64,000 nucleotides of DNA from Sandaracinaceae bacterium (GTDB taxonomy: Bacteria > Myxococcota_A > Polyangia > Polyangiales > JADJQN01): NCBI GenBank assembly GCA_016712745.1, contig JADJQN010000006.1, forward strand, positions 62,001 to 126,000, given 5' to 3'. The translations under genes and the position numbers were made by a program. Shown piece after piece: positions 1 to 8,015 of the stretch (positions are counted from its first letter, which is position 1; every line of letters begins with the position of its first letter). The notes beneath the pieces are model-generated. The model searched no databases. It saw only the letters and a program-made list of their open reading frames with translations, and had not been told where the DNA came from.

Positions 1-57
1 CAAGCAACCACGCGCCCGAACAAAAAATTTGCGGGCCCCAAGTTTCGCACGGAGGCG

Positions 58-181
58 CGGCGGGTGGTAGACCTCCGAATGCGAGTTCCCAAACCAACCG
101 GCTACGCCAAAGAAGAATGCAACTCGCACACGCCAAGGTTGGGTTTGAATGTTTGAGCAGGCGGAGGTCTACCACCCGCCG
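58..181. repeat. Inverted repeat, perfect 20-base arms
   Basis: Two perfect 20-base arms (58-77 and 162-181, CGGCGGGTGGTAGACCTCCG on one strand) face each other across 84 bases. A shorter complementary pair lies inside (TGCGAGTT at 80-87 with AACTCGCA at 121-128). A further near-complementary pair, 90-99 with 137-147, would cross it. The element lies just downstream of the last gene of the minus-strand fab operon, so it could act as a long terminator hairpin, or it could be a small non-autonomous repeat. No T-run follows the stem on either strand, so a simple intrinsic terminator is not supported. Confidence 0.75.
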
Positions 182-224
182 AGCCGGCACCCGATCCGGA
201 AGCCAACGACCACGTTGCTCGTGC

Positions 225-422
225 TTAATCCAGCTCGAACTCTTTGCAGAAGATCACGAGCGCCCTGGCGTCGCTGTAACGCGCAACCCGGTGTTCCTCT
301 GTCGGAAACCCATGCGCGCATCGCTCTTCTCGCTCGTCGAAGAGAGTGCAGTTCTCGCACGTAAACTTGAGCGCGAATCGGTCGTGCTCGTCTCGAAACT
401 GGTCGTCTTGTTCGAGCTTCAC
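225..422 (-). CDS. Small four-cysteine protein coupled to fabF
   Basis: This is a 65-residue protein starting at a GTG whose last bases overlap the fabF TGA stop (GTGA), so it is probably translated by coupling to fabF. It is acidic and contains Cys22-x2-Cys25, Cys35 and Cys59, with a HGFPTEEHR segment after Cys35. Four Cys in so short a protein suggest a bound metal or Fe-S cluster, but no family could be named with certainty. Operon position at the end of the fatty acid cluster suggests a house-keeping rather than secreted role, and no signal peptide is visible. The same frame is open further upstream inside fabF, but the protein-like part begins at this GTG. The function is unknown. Confidence 0.6.
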   Translation of the reverse strand: MKLEQDDQFRDEHDRFALKFTCENCTLFDEREERCAHGFPTEEHRVARYSDARALVIFCKEFELD

Positions 423-1672
423 GTGGGGCGCGCGAACGCGAGCGTCACGTTCGTACCGCCAAAGCCGAACGAGTTCGACAAGACAACGTCGAGCTTGCGA
501 TTGCGGGCTTCGTGCGGGACGAGGTCCACGCCAGCGCACTCGGGCTCCACCGCGTCGAGATTGATCGTCGGAGGAACAACGCTGTCGCGAATCGCAAGCA
601 CCGAAAGAACGGCCTCAAGGCCGCCGGCCGCGCCCAACAAATGACCAGTCATGCTCTTGGTGCTCGAAACCCAAAGGTCCTTCGATGCACGTTCGCCGAA
701 CACGGCCTTCAGCGCTTTGATCTCGTTGATATCGCCAACGCCTGTGCTCGTGCCGTGAGCGTTCACGTAGTCGACGCGGTCGAGCGAAATGCCTGCATCA
801 GCAATGGCCATTTTCATCGCGCGCTGAGCCCCCTCGCCTTCGGGCGCGGGTTGCGTCAGATGGTAAGCGTCGGACGTTGCGCCGTAGCCAATGATCTCAG
901 CAAGAATATTCGCGCCGCGCTTCTTCGCGTGTTCGTACTCCTCGAGCATCACGATGCCAGCGCCCTCCGCGATCACGAAACCATCGCGGTCCTTATCAAA
1001 GGGCCGGCTCGCTTTTTCCGGAGCATCATTGCGCTGTGAGAGCGCGCGCATCGCGCAGAAGCCGCTAACGCCGAGCGTGGTGATGCACGCTTCTGCGCCG
1101 CCCGCGACCGCAGCATCGAGATGGCCGCGAAGAATCCACTGCATCGCTTCGCCGATGGCGTGTGCACCGGACGAACACGCGCTGGTCGTCGTGTAGTTCG
1201 GGCCTTTGTAGCCGTACTTCATGCTCACTTGGCCAGGCGCGAGGTTCGCGATAGTTGCGGGGATGAAATAGGGCGTGACTTTGCGCGGGCCTTTTTCAAT
1301 GAGCACGGCCGATACGCGTTCAATCGTCTCGAGTCCGCACATGCCGACACCGATGAAGGTGCCGACGCGCTCTTTCTCTTCTTCCGTCGACGGAGAGAGC
1401 CCCGAATGATCGATGGCGAACTTGCTTGCCGCCATCGCGTAATGGATGAAACGGTCGGCCTCTTTGAGCTTCTTCTTCTCCATCCCGATTTCGGGATCGA
1501 AGTTCTTCACCTCGCCGCCAATCTGCGAAGAATACTCGGTCGGATCGAAATGCGTGATGCGCGCAATTCCGCTCTGCCCCGACGTGATGGCGTTCCACGT
1601 GGAATCCGTGTCGATGCCGCAGGGGCTTACCGCCCCTACGCCAGTCACGACTACTCTGCGGGAAGCGCCCAC
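419..1672 (-). CDS. fabF: 3-oxoacyl-ACP synthase II (FabF)
   Basis: This is a cytoplasmic condensing enzyme of type II fatty acid synthesis. It joins malonyl-ACP to the growing acyl-ACP and releases CO2. The 417-residue length is normal for the family. The catalytic triad is visible: Cys166 in TTTSACSSG, His306 in VNAHGTSTG and His344 in KSMTGHLLGAAGG. The chosen start is GTG, with an AGGA ribosome site about nine bases upstream in the short gap after acpP. It is the fifth gene of a minus-strand operon yceD-rpmF-fabG-acpP-fabF, and its stop overlaps the start of a small Cys-rich gene. Confidence 0.97.
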   Translation of the reverse strand: MGASRRVVVTGVGAVSPCGIDTDSTWNAITSGQSGIARITHFDPTEYSSQIGGEVKNFDPEIGMEKKKLKEADRFIHYAMAASKFAIDHSGLSPSTEEEKERVGTFIGVGMCGLETIERVSAVLIEKGPRKVTPYFIPATIANLAPGQVSMKYGYKGPNYTTTSACSSGAHAIGEAMQWILRGHLDAAVAGGAEACITTLGVSGFCAMRALSQRNDAPEKASRPFDKDRDGFVIAEGAGIVMLEEYEHAKKRGANILAEIIGYGATSDAYHLTQPAPEGEGAQRAMKMAIADAGISLDRVDYVNAHGTSTGVGDINEIKALKAVFGERASKDLWVSSTKSMTGHLLGAAGGLEAVLSVLAIRDSVVPPTINLDAVEPECAGVDLVPHEARNRKLDVVLSNSFGFGGTNVTLAFARPT

Positions 1673-1684
1673 AACCGTGAGTCC

Positions 1685-1921
1685 TTACTTCTTCGAGTGG
1701 GTCGTGATGTACGAAATCGCGTCGCCGACCGTGCGAATCTTCTCGGTGTCTTCGTCCGGGATGTCGATCTCGAACTGCTCTTCGAAGGCGAGCACGAGCT
1801 CTACGATAGCGAGCGAATCTGCACCGAGATCATCGATGAAGGCCGAGGTGTCCTTGATCTCACCAATCTCAACATCGAGCTGCCCCGAAACGATCTCTTT
1901 GACCTTTGCCGCGATATCCAT
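1685..1921 (-). CDS. acpP: Acyl carrier protein
   Basis: This is a 78-residue acidic acyl carrier protein that shuttles acyl chains between the FAS II enzymes. Ser36 in the GADSL motif is the expected phosphopantetheine attachment site. The frame is open for 13 more codons upstream, but starting at MDIAAKVKEI gives the usual family length, so that start was chosen. It lies between fabG and fabF, as in most bacteria. Confidence 0.96.
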   Translation of the reverse strand: MDIAAKVKEIVSGQLDVEIGEIKDTSAFIDDLGADSLAIVELVLAFEEQFEIDIPDEDTEKIRTVGDAISYITTHSKK

Positions 1922-1940
1922 CCGGATCCTCCGCACGTCG

Positions 1941-2687
1941 CTAGACGTACATTCCACCATTCACTCGAAGCACTTGCCCCGTTACGTAACTTGCTTCGTC
2001 ACTAGCCAAGTAAAGAACCGCTGCGGCCACTTCCTCCGCACGACCGATGCGACCGGCCGGTGTCTGACCGACAATCACCTTGCGCATATCCTCAGACAAA
2101 GCTGAGGTCATATCCGACTCGATGAAGCCGGGCGCCACGGCATTAACCGTGATGCCGCGCGATGCGTACTCCCGAGCGAGCGTTTTCGTCAACCCAATCA
2201 GCGCTGCCTTGGAGGCTGAGTAGACCACTTGGCCAGGGTTGCCGCTCTCTCCAACGACACTGGACAGGTTGATGATACGTCCTGTACGTGCGCGCATCAT
2301 CACGCGAATCGCGCTTTTCGCGCACCAGATTGCGCCGGTGACATTGGTCGCAAACGTCTTTTCAATTTCTTCGGGTTTGACGCGAAGCAGCAACTGATCG
2401 AGTGCAATTCCAGCGTTGTTCACCAAGATGTCAATTCGACCGAGGCGCTTGTGTGCGTCGCTCAAGGCAGCATCGACTGCTTCGGCGTTGCCGACGTCGA
2501 ACTGCTTAACTTCAGCTTTGCCACCCGCCTTGGTGATCGCTTCGACGCACGCGACTGCGGCGGCCTCGTTGCCGGCGTAGTTCACTACGACGTAAGCGCC
2601 AGCGCGCGCGAGCGTCTCCGATATCGCACGGCCAATGCCGCGCGACCCACCGGTGACAATCGCTACCTTGCCCGAAAGATCGAACAT
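1941..2687 (-). CDS. fabG: 3-oxoacyl-ACP reductase (FabG)
   Basis: This is an NADPH-dependent short-chain dehydrogenase that reduces 3-oxoacyl-ACP in fatty acid elongation. The 248 residues show the Rossmann motif TGGSRGIG (12-19), NNAG near 90-93, and the catalytic Ser142/Ser143, Tyr156 and Lys160 (YSASK). The start MFDLSGKV was chosen over an upstream in-frame ATG because the upstream part would overlap rpmF and does not resemble the family. It starts only five bases after rpmF, so plsX, fabH and fabD, which commonly sit between these genes, are missing here. Confidence 0.96.
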   Translation of the reverse strand: MFDLSGKVAIVTGGSRGIGRAISETLARAGAYVVVNYAGNEAAAVACVEAITKAGGKAEVKQFDVGNAEAVDAALSDAHKRLGRIDILVNNAGIALDQLLLRVKPEEIEKTFATNVTGAIWCAKSAIRVMMRARTGRIINLSSVVGESGNPGQVVYSASKAALIGLTKTLAREYASRGITVNAVAPGFIESDMTSALSEDMRKVIVGQTPAGRIGRAEEVAAAVLYLASDEASYVTGQVLRVNGGMYV

Positions 2688-2692
2688 GCCTG

Positions 2693-2887
2693 TCAGGCCT
2701 GCTCGGCTTCGCCCTTCGCGACCATCTCGCGACCCTTGTACTGGCCACAAGACGGACAGATGCGATGAGCAATCATCGGCTCATTGCAGTTCGGGCACGG
2801 AATGAGATTCGGTGCCGTAACTTTGTCATGGTTAGCGCGGCGCATGTTGCGCTTGCTGCGGGTTGTTCGTCGCTTCGGAACGGCCAC
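2693..2887 (-). CDS. rpmF: Ribosomal protein bL32
   Basis: This is a 64-residue large-subunit ribosomal protein. The N-terminus MAVPKRRTTRSKRNMRR is typical for bL32. Two Cys pairs (Cys31/Cys34 and Cys44/Cys47) mark the zinc-binding (C+) form, so no zinc-free paralogue should be needed under zinc sufficiency. It is preceded by yceD with a four-base gap, the usual yceD-rpmF order. Confidence 0.97.
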   Translation of the reverse strand: MAVPKRRTTRSKRNMRRANHDKVTAPNLIPCPNCNEPMIAHRICPSCGQYKGREMVAKGEAEQA

Positions 2888-2891
2888 GGTC

Positions 2892-3446
2892 TTACTCCTT
2901 TTGAGTCTTTTGCTTGAGAGAGATGTTCATAAGTGGAGCAAGGCGAGGATCAATCGCATCACGTCCAAAATCTTTCGGCGGCTTCACGCCTTCGGGAATC
3001 GGAAGGCCTTCACAGTCATCTTTGCAGAGAGGCTGCATGGGGACTTCGAGTAGCAACTGCTCGCGTACGAAGTCGTCGAGCACAAGCTTGTCACCTGAGT
3101 AGGTGTCGCGATCCACTTCATCGAGATCGAGATCGTCGGCGTTGTCGTTCGCACGCGACGAAGACTTGGGCGAGAAGAGCGTCGTGATGTCTGTGTCGAC
3201 GTCGAGCAACGCGTCACCAAGGCAGCGATAGCATTCAACCTTCAACGACGCGGTAACATGACCACGCACGAGGACGTCGTTGCCGCTCTTCTGCGCGTGC
3301 ACTTTGAGCAGGCCGTTGGCAGCCGCGGTATTGGCGTGCACTTCGCAACCGGTCAGCGCGGTTTCGAGCCACGACGTCTCGATCGGGAAGGAGTAATCCT
3401 TTCCCGATTCATCGATGTCATTGAGCTGCAAAACGAACTGAGCCAT
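2892..3446 (-). CDS. yceD: YceD/DUF177 family protein
   Basis: This 184-residue protein of the DUF177 (YceD) family is associated with 23S rRNA accumulation and encoded directly upstream of rpmF in many bacteria. The VECYRCLG segment contains the Cys pair typical of the family centre. An acidic stretch (DDLDLDEVDRD) follows. The C-terminus PEGVKPPKDFGRDAIDPRLAPL also looks family-like. It is the first gene of the operon and sits behind the promoter at 3506-3533. Confidence 0.85.
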   Translation of the reverse strand: MAQFVLQLNDIDESGKDYSFPIETSWLETALTGCEVHANTAAANGLLKVHAQKSGNDVLVRGHVTASLKVECYRCLGDALLDVDTDITTLFSPKSSSRANDNADDLDLDEVDRDTYSGDKLVLDDFVREQLLLEVPMQPLCKDDCEGLPIPEGVKPPKDFGRDAIDPRLAPLMNISLKQKTQKE

Positions 3447-3505
3447 GGCTGAATTTCACGAATAATTCCGAGGCTTCTGTACCGGCTTGGGCAGAAGGGT
3501 CGGGA

Positions 3506-3533
3506 ACTATAAGTGAGTGGCCTAGGGAGTCAA
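3506..3533 (-). promoter_or_regulatory. Sigma-70-type promoter of the yceD-rpmF-fab operon
   Basis: On the minus strand a TTGACT -35 box (3528-3533) and a TATAGT -10 box (3506-3511) are separated by 16 bases, one base shorter than the ideal spacing. They lie about 60 bases upstream of the yceD start, and nothing else of note is in this gap. Confidence 0.65.
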
Positions 3534-3545
3534 GGAGCGGCTTTT

Positions 3546-5453
3546 TTAGGGCCCGCTGAACGAGAGCCCGCCCTGGGCGACCTGAACTAGCGCAAAGCCT
3601 GGTGCGACGCGCGAGCCATCCTCGCGCATCGTCCCTACTTCGCCAATGGGAGGCACTACCATCCGAAAAGCGCGCGACGCCTCGCCTCGCGAAAGAACGC
3701 GCGCGCTGTCTCCAGGCGTCGGCAGCATCGCGCTCTCGACCGGCCACGCGAAAAGGCCCCCGCTCGCCCCGACACGGGCCGCGAATCGCGCCAGCATCGG
3801 GTCGCCTGCATCCTTGCCTTCGAGCCCGGTGGCGGCGGATCGCAGCGCGGTCGACGTTGGTGCGGCCCAAGACAAGAGGTAACGGTGCTCGCTCCCCGCG
3901 CGTCCTATTGCATCGTCGCGCTTGTCGAGGTCGCTCTGGGCGTAACCGCACGCATCATTGCTACGCGCGTACCGACCGCTCGGCGCACCCGCGATAGGAA
4001 TGAATACCGCGTCGCCGATCACAATCTTATGAAGGCGAGAAGCATCGAGCACACGCTCCTCTGCGTCGCCGCTAAGCGATTCGAACGCATCGTCGACGAC
4101 GCCCGATTCGTCGCGGCCACCGGCCACGAAGAGCACCGGCACGCGTAACGCAGCAAGTGCGGCGATGTGGCGCTTAGCTGACTCGATATCGTCGCCGAGT
4201 CCCCCGAGAATAAAGACGACAGTCGGAGCCGTCGTGGCAACGCGCGAAAGGGACGCAGCGATCGACGCACCGTGCGCGCCCGGTCCGCTAAACGCGGCAA
4301 TCCGAATGGGCGTGCGCGCGCCGCTGATCGTAAGCACCCCATCATCGATAACGAGCCGGATCGCGCCGATGGCGGCGCTGGTGTTCCCGAGCGTCGATTC
4401 AGACATGCAGTGCGCAAACGTGTTCGGCCCTGCGTCCTCGCTGGATTTGCTGCAGGCGGCGATGAGCGCGGCGCTCGAGAGCAAGATGGCGTAGCGGCGT
4501 CTGGATCTCGCTCGAACGCCGAAGAGAACCGCGAAGAGAAGCAGCAAGTGCAACGGCTCGCGTCCGCCACGACGCGCACCGGCGGCCGCGCACGAGCAGC
4601 CCCCGGGCGTTGCTGGTTGGCTTGCCACACCCGCGTCCGCCCCGGCGTCATCCGCCACCGAACCTTCGACGCCAGCGTCGCTGATACTCGCATCCGGCGC
4701 GCCAGCGTCGTCGCAGCCGATTAGACAAACGCAAGGCGCTTCAAATGCAAAGCCTTCGGCAGGGGCTTGCGCGAGACGGGCGTTGGTCTCTGGGCCAATG
4801 TCCCCGTCCTCGGCGATGAGGTCCTCAGGGTGGTTGGCATTCCAAAGACGTTGAAAGGCGCGCACCGAGATGGAGCGCAGGTCTGTGCCTCCGTATTCAA
4901 AGTGTACGTCGTCACTTCCTGGAAGGGGATGCGTAAAGCCTTCGTCGGTAAGGTCGGCAAGTGCCTCGCTCCAGTTCGCGACATCGATGGCGCGTCCGGT
5001 CTCGTGGTTCGAACGACCGGGATCGGCCGCGACGCTGCACGTTTGCTTCAACACGTATTGTTCAGCGAGAGTTCGAAGTGCCGAGTTGATGCGAAGCTCG
5101 CGGCGTTCTGCGACGCGAAGAATTGCGGAAACCCCCTCGGGCGCTAGATAGGGATTCACCCGATCGGAGGTGAGAGTGATGTTCGGGTGCGAAAAGCGAA
5201 CGAGCGCGTTTGGCGCCAAACAAAACATGCCGGAGAGAAGTTGCTCGCTGAGGGCTTGCACTCCTTGCGTGCTACAGCCGTGCATACCGGCGAGGTCGGC
5301 AAGCGTGAGCGCGCTCGCGCTGCGGCCCACGTGATAGCTCTCATCGATCTCGTCGCCGTGCACATCGGGCGCGTCGAGTGGCGCGCACGCACAGCAGCAC
5401 AACACCCACACGAGGGTTAAAGCGGCAGTGACATGGCGGCCTTCGAGCGGCAT
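3546..5453 (-). CDS. M15 peptidase with MYXO-CTERM-like tail, fused in frame to a metallophosphoesterase-like lipoprotein domain
   Basis: One continuous 635-residue frame seems to contain two proteins. The first half has a Cys-rich lipoprotein-like N-terminus. A peptidase M15 (D-Ala-D-Ala carboxypeptidase-type) domain follows, with zinc-ligand motifs SNHETGRAIDV and DVHFEY, and then a peptidoglycan-binding-like segment (VRAFQRLWNANHPE). It ends in an Asp/Ala linker and a GGCSC / LLLLFAVLFGV / RARSRRR tail that looks like a MYXO-CTERM sorting signal. The same frame then reads AILLSSAALIAACSK, which resembles a lipoprotein signal with a lipobox. After it comes a domain with GGLGDD and GGRDE motifs, resembling a degenerate calcineurin-like phosphoesterase. 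No ATG or GTG exists at the junction near 4493; a TTG lies at 4482-4484. The ATG at 5453 was chosen because upstream codons overlap cls. It may be a true fusion, or two genes joined by a lost stop. Confidence 0.7.
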   Translation of the reverse strand: MPLEGRHVTAALTLVWVLCCCACAPLDAPDVHGDEIDESYHVGRSASALTLADLAGMHGCSTQGVQALSEQLLSGMFCLAPNALVRFSHPNITLTSDRVNPYLAPEGVSAILRVAERRELRINSALRTLAEQYVLKQTCSVAADPGRSNHETGRAIDVANWSEALADLTDEGFTHPLPGSDDVHFEYGGTDLRSISVRAFQRLWNANHPEDLIAEDGDIGPETNARLAQAPAEGFAFEAPCVCLIGCDDAGAPDASISDAGVEGSVADDAGADAGVASQPATPGGCSCAAAGARRGGREPLHLLLLFAVLFGVRARSRRRYAILLSSAALIAACSKSSEDAGPNTFAHCMSESTLGNTSAAIGAIRLVIDDGVLTISGARTPIRIAAFSGPGAHGASIAASLSRVATTAPTVVFILGGLGDDIESAKRHIAALAALRVPVLFVAGGRDESGVVDDAFESLSGDAEERVLDASRLHKIVIGDAVFIPIAGAPSGRYARSNDACGYAQSDLDKRDDAIGRAGSEHRYLLSWAAPTSTALRSAATGLEGKDAGDPMLARFAARVGASGGLFAWPVESAMLPTPGDSARVLSRGEASRAFRMVVPPIGEVGTMREDGSRVAPGFALVQVAQGGLSFSGP

Positions 5454-5512
5454 CACGGCGCAGTCTACGGAGTGAAGACGCCTTACGCTACGCTCGAATT
5501 GCGCGAATGCGC

Positions 5513-6955
5513 TCAAAGAAACGGCGAGCAAAGGCGGCCATATCCCTCGCAGATTCGCGTCCAGGTGCCTCGCTTCATCCAGTCAGCGGGTAGCACGCGT
5601 TCGGTGTGCGAAAGATCTTCATTGAAGACCGCGATCAAGCGCTGGACGGTGGGCACATCGTAGATGATTGCGATGAGCTCGAAGTTGAGCCTGAAGCTTC
5701 GCACGTCAAGATTGGCGCTGCCGACGGTCGCGAACTTCTCATCGACCACCATCGTCTTGGTGTGAATCATGCCCGGAAGATACTCGTAGATCTGCACACC
5801 GGCGCGCAGCAACTGATCGTATACGGCGCGCCCGGCGTGAAACGTCACACGGTGATTGGACTTGCGCGGCACGAGGAGCCGCACGTCGACCCCGCGTAAT
5901 GCGGCCGTCTCCAGTGCGTAGAGCATCGCTCGGTCCGGAACGAAATACGGAGTCGTAATCCACACGCGCTCGCGTGCCCCGACGATGGCTGCGAAATAGA
6001 CGCGCGCTATCGCCTCCTGAGTTTCGTCGGGACCGGACCCAACAACCTGCACGGTGCTATCGCCCGCTTTGTGAACGTCGGGAAAGAACGCCGCGTGCAC
6101 GAGGTTATGGCGCGTCGCGAAGTACCAGTCCTCCACGAAGATCCCCTGCAGTTCACTCACAGCTGGACCTTCGATCTGAAGGCTCATGTCGCGCCAGCCA
6201 GTGAACTCGTCACCGATGTTGATGCCACCCGTAAAACCAACATGGCCATCTACAATCATCAGTTTGCGGTGGTTGCGCATATTCAGTGACCACGCGCGCG
6301 TGATGGGCTTGAGCGGGAAGAAGGGCTCGACATGGCCGCCTGCGGCACGAAGCGGCGCGATAAATTTCTTCGATAACGACCACGAACCGATCGCGTCGTA
6401 GAGCACGCGAACGCGAACGCCACGCCCCACAGCCGCGATGAGCGCGTCGCGAAAGCGCGTGCCTGTTACGTCGGGCCGAATGATGTAGTACTCGAGGTGA
6501 ACGTGGTCTTTTGCGCGGGCTATCGCATCGAGCGCCGCTTCGTACGTGCGCTCCGCGCCGAGCAGCACCCCGATCCGATTGCCGTGCGCGAGCGAAAAGC
6601 CGCCGACGCGCGACGCAAGGCGCATGACTCCCCGCAGTTCATCGGGCTGGTCCTGTAGCAACTTGTCGAAGTTGATTTCCATAGACACGCGCGACAGCCC
6701 GAGGATCTGTTCGCGAACGACTTGCTTCGCCGAGACTTCCTGTCGTACCTGCCGGCGAATGCGGTCGCGTCCGAGAAACCAAAAGAAGAAGAGCCCGACT
6801 ACGGGCAAGAAGATGAGCACCATGATCCACGCGACGGTGCTCGCCGGTTCCTTGCGGCGCACCAGAACAAGCGGAATGAAGCAGAGCGCAAGAATGCTCA
6901 GCGCCGTTGCGACCGCGGCAGCAATCGGATGCACGTCTGAAAAGAAGGACGGCAA
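5513..6955 (-). CDS. cls: Cardiolipin synthase, phospholipase D family
   Basis: This is a membrane enzyme that makes cardiolipin from phosphatidylglycerol. Two N-terminal membrane segments (about residues 8-33 and 40-62) form the PLDc_N region. Two complete HKD motifs follow: NHRKLMIVDG (His229, Lys231, Asp236) and HTKTMVVDEK (His398, Lys400, Asp405). With the TTG at 6955 the protein has 480 residues, a usual family length. The open frame runs on to 7069 inside the next gene, and a GTG at 6934 is the other candidate, so the exact start is uncertain. The gene follows the zinc-finger gene with almost no gap. Confidence 0.9.
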   Translation of the reverse strand: MPSFFSDVHPIAAAVATALSILALCFIPLVLVRRKEPASTVAWIMVLIFLPVVGLFFFWFLGRDRIRRQVRQEVSAKQVVREQILGLSRVSMEINFDKLLQDQPDELRGVMRLASRVGGFSLAHGNRIGVLLGAERTYEAALDAIARAKDHVHLEYYIIRPDVTGTRFRDALIAAVGRGVRVRVLYDAIGSWSLSKKFIAPLRAAGGHVEPFFPLKPITRAWSLNMRNHRKLMIVDGHVGFTGGINIGDEFTGWRDMSLQIEGPAVSELQGIFVEDWYFATRHNLVHAAFFPDVHKAGDSTVQVVGSGPDETQEAIARVYFAAIVGARERVWITTPYFVPDRAMLYALETAALRGVDVRLLVPRKSNHRVTFHAGRAVYDQLLRAGVQIYEYLPGMIHTKTMVVDEKFATVGSANLDVRSFRLNFELIAIIYDVPTVQRLIAVFNEDLSHTERVLPADWMKRGTWTRICEGYGRLCSPFL

Positions 6956-6960
6956 CGCGC

Positions 6961-7509
6961 TCAGAAGGCCGGGATTTCGGCGAGCTTTATCGAAGTGTTG
7001 GCGTCGATGCGCTTGCGAAACGGTTCCATGCCTTCGGGAAAGTTCGCTACGACCCAGGCCGCCGCGCATGCGGGGTGCAAATAGCTCTTGCCGGCGAAGC
7101 TACCCGACTCTGCTGCGCGTTCGACGTTGATGCGCACAGAGTCTTTCTCGATCGCGTTGTCGCATTGCGCGCATTTCGCGCGGCCGGTAGGTGCGCGATC
7201 CGCAGTTGGCAAACCACCGCGCCCGCCGCCCGTGCCGTCGGCGTTGGGTGTGTTCGCGGTGGCGATCAGAGAGTCAATTTTGTCGCGCTCCGGAACGTCG
7301 CCTTCATATTTCGCCAGCGCTTCGACGACGGCGTCCGGAAACCGCTTAGCGGCGCACTCCAGATGATTCCACTCCAACCGAAAACCAGCGCCGGAAAAGG
7401 TATCCGGCACCGCATTGCCGAAACGCAGCACGTCCTTTGCGATCAATTCCTTGCAGCTTCGGCACGTGGCGCGGCCTGATGGACTGACTTCGATCTTGTG
7501 TTCGCTCAT
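6961..7509 (-). CDS. Protein with two PARP-type zinc fingers
   Basis: This 182-residue protein consists of two similar halves joined by a Gly-rich linker (about 86-108). Each half begins with a GRA-x-C motif and has a CCHC metal site: Cys16-x2-Cys19-x29-His49-x2-Cys52 and Cys113-x2-Cys116-x28-His145-x2-Cys148. The spacing and the sequence SGRATCRSC ... KDVLRFG match the PARP-type zinc finger, which in eukaryotic PARP1 binds DNA breaks. No catalytic ADP-ribosyltransferase domain is present. It is probably cytoplasmic, since no signal peptide or membrane segment is seen. Its stop lies six bases before the likely cls start, so the two may be co-transcribed, although no functional link is obvious. 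Confidence 0.8.
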   Translation of the reverse strand: MSEHKIEVSPSGRATCRSCKELIAKDVLRFGNAVPDTFSGAGFRLEWNHLECAAKRFPDAVVEALAKYEGDVPERDKIDSLIATANTPNADGTGGGRGGLPTADRAPTGRAKCAQCDNAIEKDSVRINVERAAESGSFAGKSYLHPACAAAWVVANFPEGMEPFRKRIDANTSIKLAEIPAF

Positions 7510-7557
7510 GTGAAAAGCCCCTTGGCATTCGTCGAGGTGTGCGACGAAGTTTTAGGT

Positions 7558-7896
7558 CTAGGACGTTGATGCAGCAAGTAGGACCTGCCGCAAAGCTCGG
7601 TCGAGCTTTCGGTCGAGCATCTCCACGTCATGATCGCGCAATACGGTGTGATCGACGCGCCCACCACGTGCGATCAAGAGACGCGCAATCTCCACGTGAT
7701 CCTCGGTGAGTGAGTGCGCGATGGCGATACAGTTCAAGGGGCGCGGCGCCTTGCCTGCTGAAGAAACCCACGGCCGCTCGTCGGGATTGGCCGGCGCGTT
7801 CGGATCGGCGCCTTCGTCGAGCAGCTGCTTTACGCGCGCGAGTCGCCCGCGATAACACGCTTCGTGAAGGCTCATCTGGGCTTCGGGGACAATCAT
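7558..7896 (-). CDS. Short ankyrin-repeat protein
   Basis: This small protein has one clear ankyrin repeat (SLHEACYRGRLARVKQLLDEGADPN) and a second, looser one (LNCIAIAHSLTEDHVEIARLLIARGGRVD). Such repeats mediate protein binding. No enzyme domain or signal peptide is present. Three in-frame starts are possible (GTG 7923, ATG 7896, ATG 7875). The middle one was taken because none has a strong ribosome site. The partner is unknown. It is divergent from the MoxR gene. Confidence 0.65.
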   Translation of the reverse strand: MIVPEAQMSLHEACYRGRLARVKQLLDEGADPNAPANPDERPWVSSAGKAPRPLNCIAIAHSLTEDHVEIARLLIARGGRVDHTVLRDHDVEMLDRKLDRALRQVLLAASTS

Positions 7897-8015
7897 GAGG
7901 TGCCGAGTCTGCCATAGCTTCACATTGTCTGCGTCGCGGACGATGCATCCCTGTCCGTGAACGTCCGGGCGCTGTCACAAAACGCGTCGCGTCTTCTGTG
8001 GTAAAACACGGGCCC

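Noticed and set aside
58..181. Integron attC-type recombination site
   Set aside because: The arms lack the RYYYAAC/GTTRRRY core sites and there is no gene cassette or integrase.
1121..2105. Long plus-strand frames opposite fabF, acpP and fabG
   Set aside because: They cross several genes of a well supported operon and look like shadows rich in Arg and His.
6532..7130. Plus-strand frame opposite cls and the zinc-finger gene
   Set aside because: It is Arg/Ser-rich, has no motifs and lies opposite two genes with clear catalytic or metal-binding residues.
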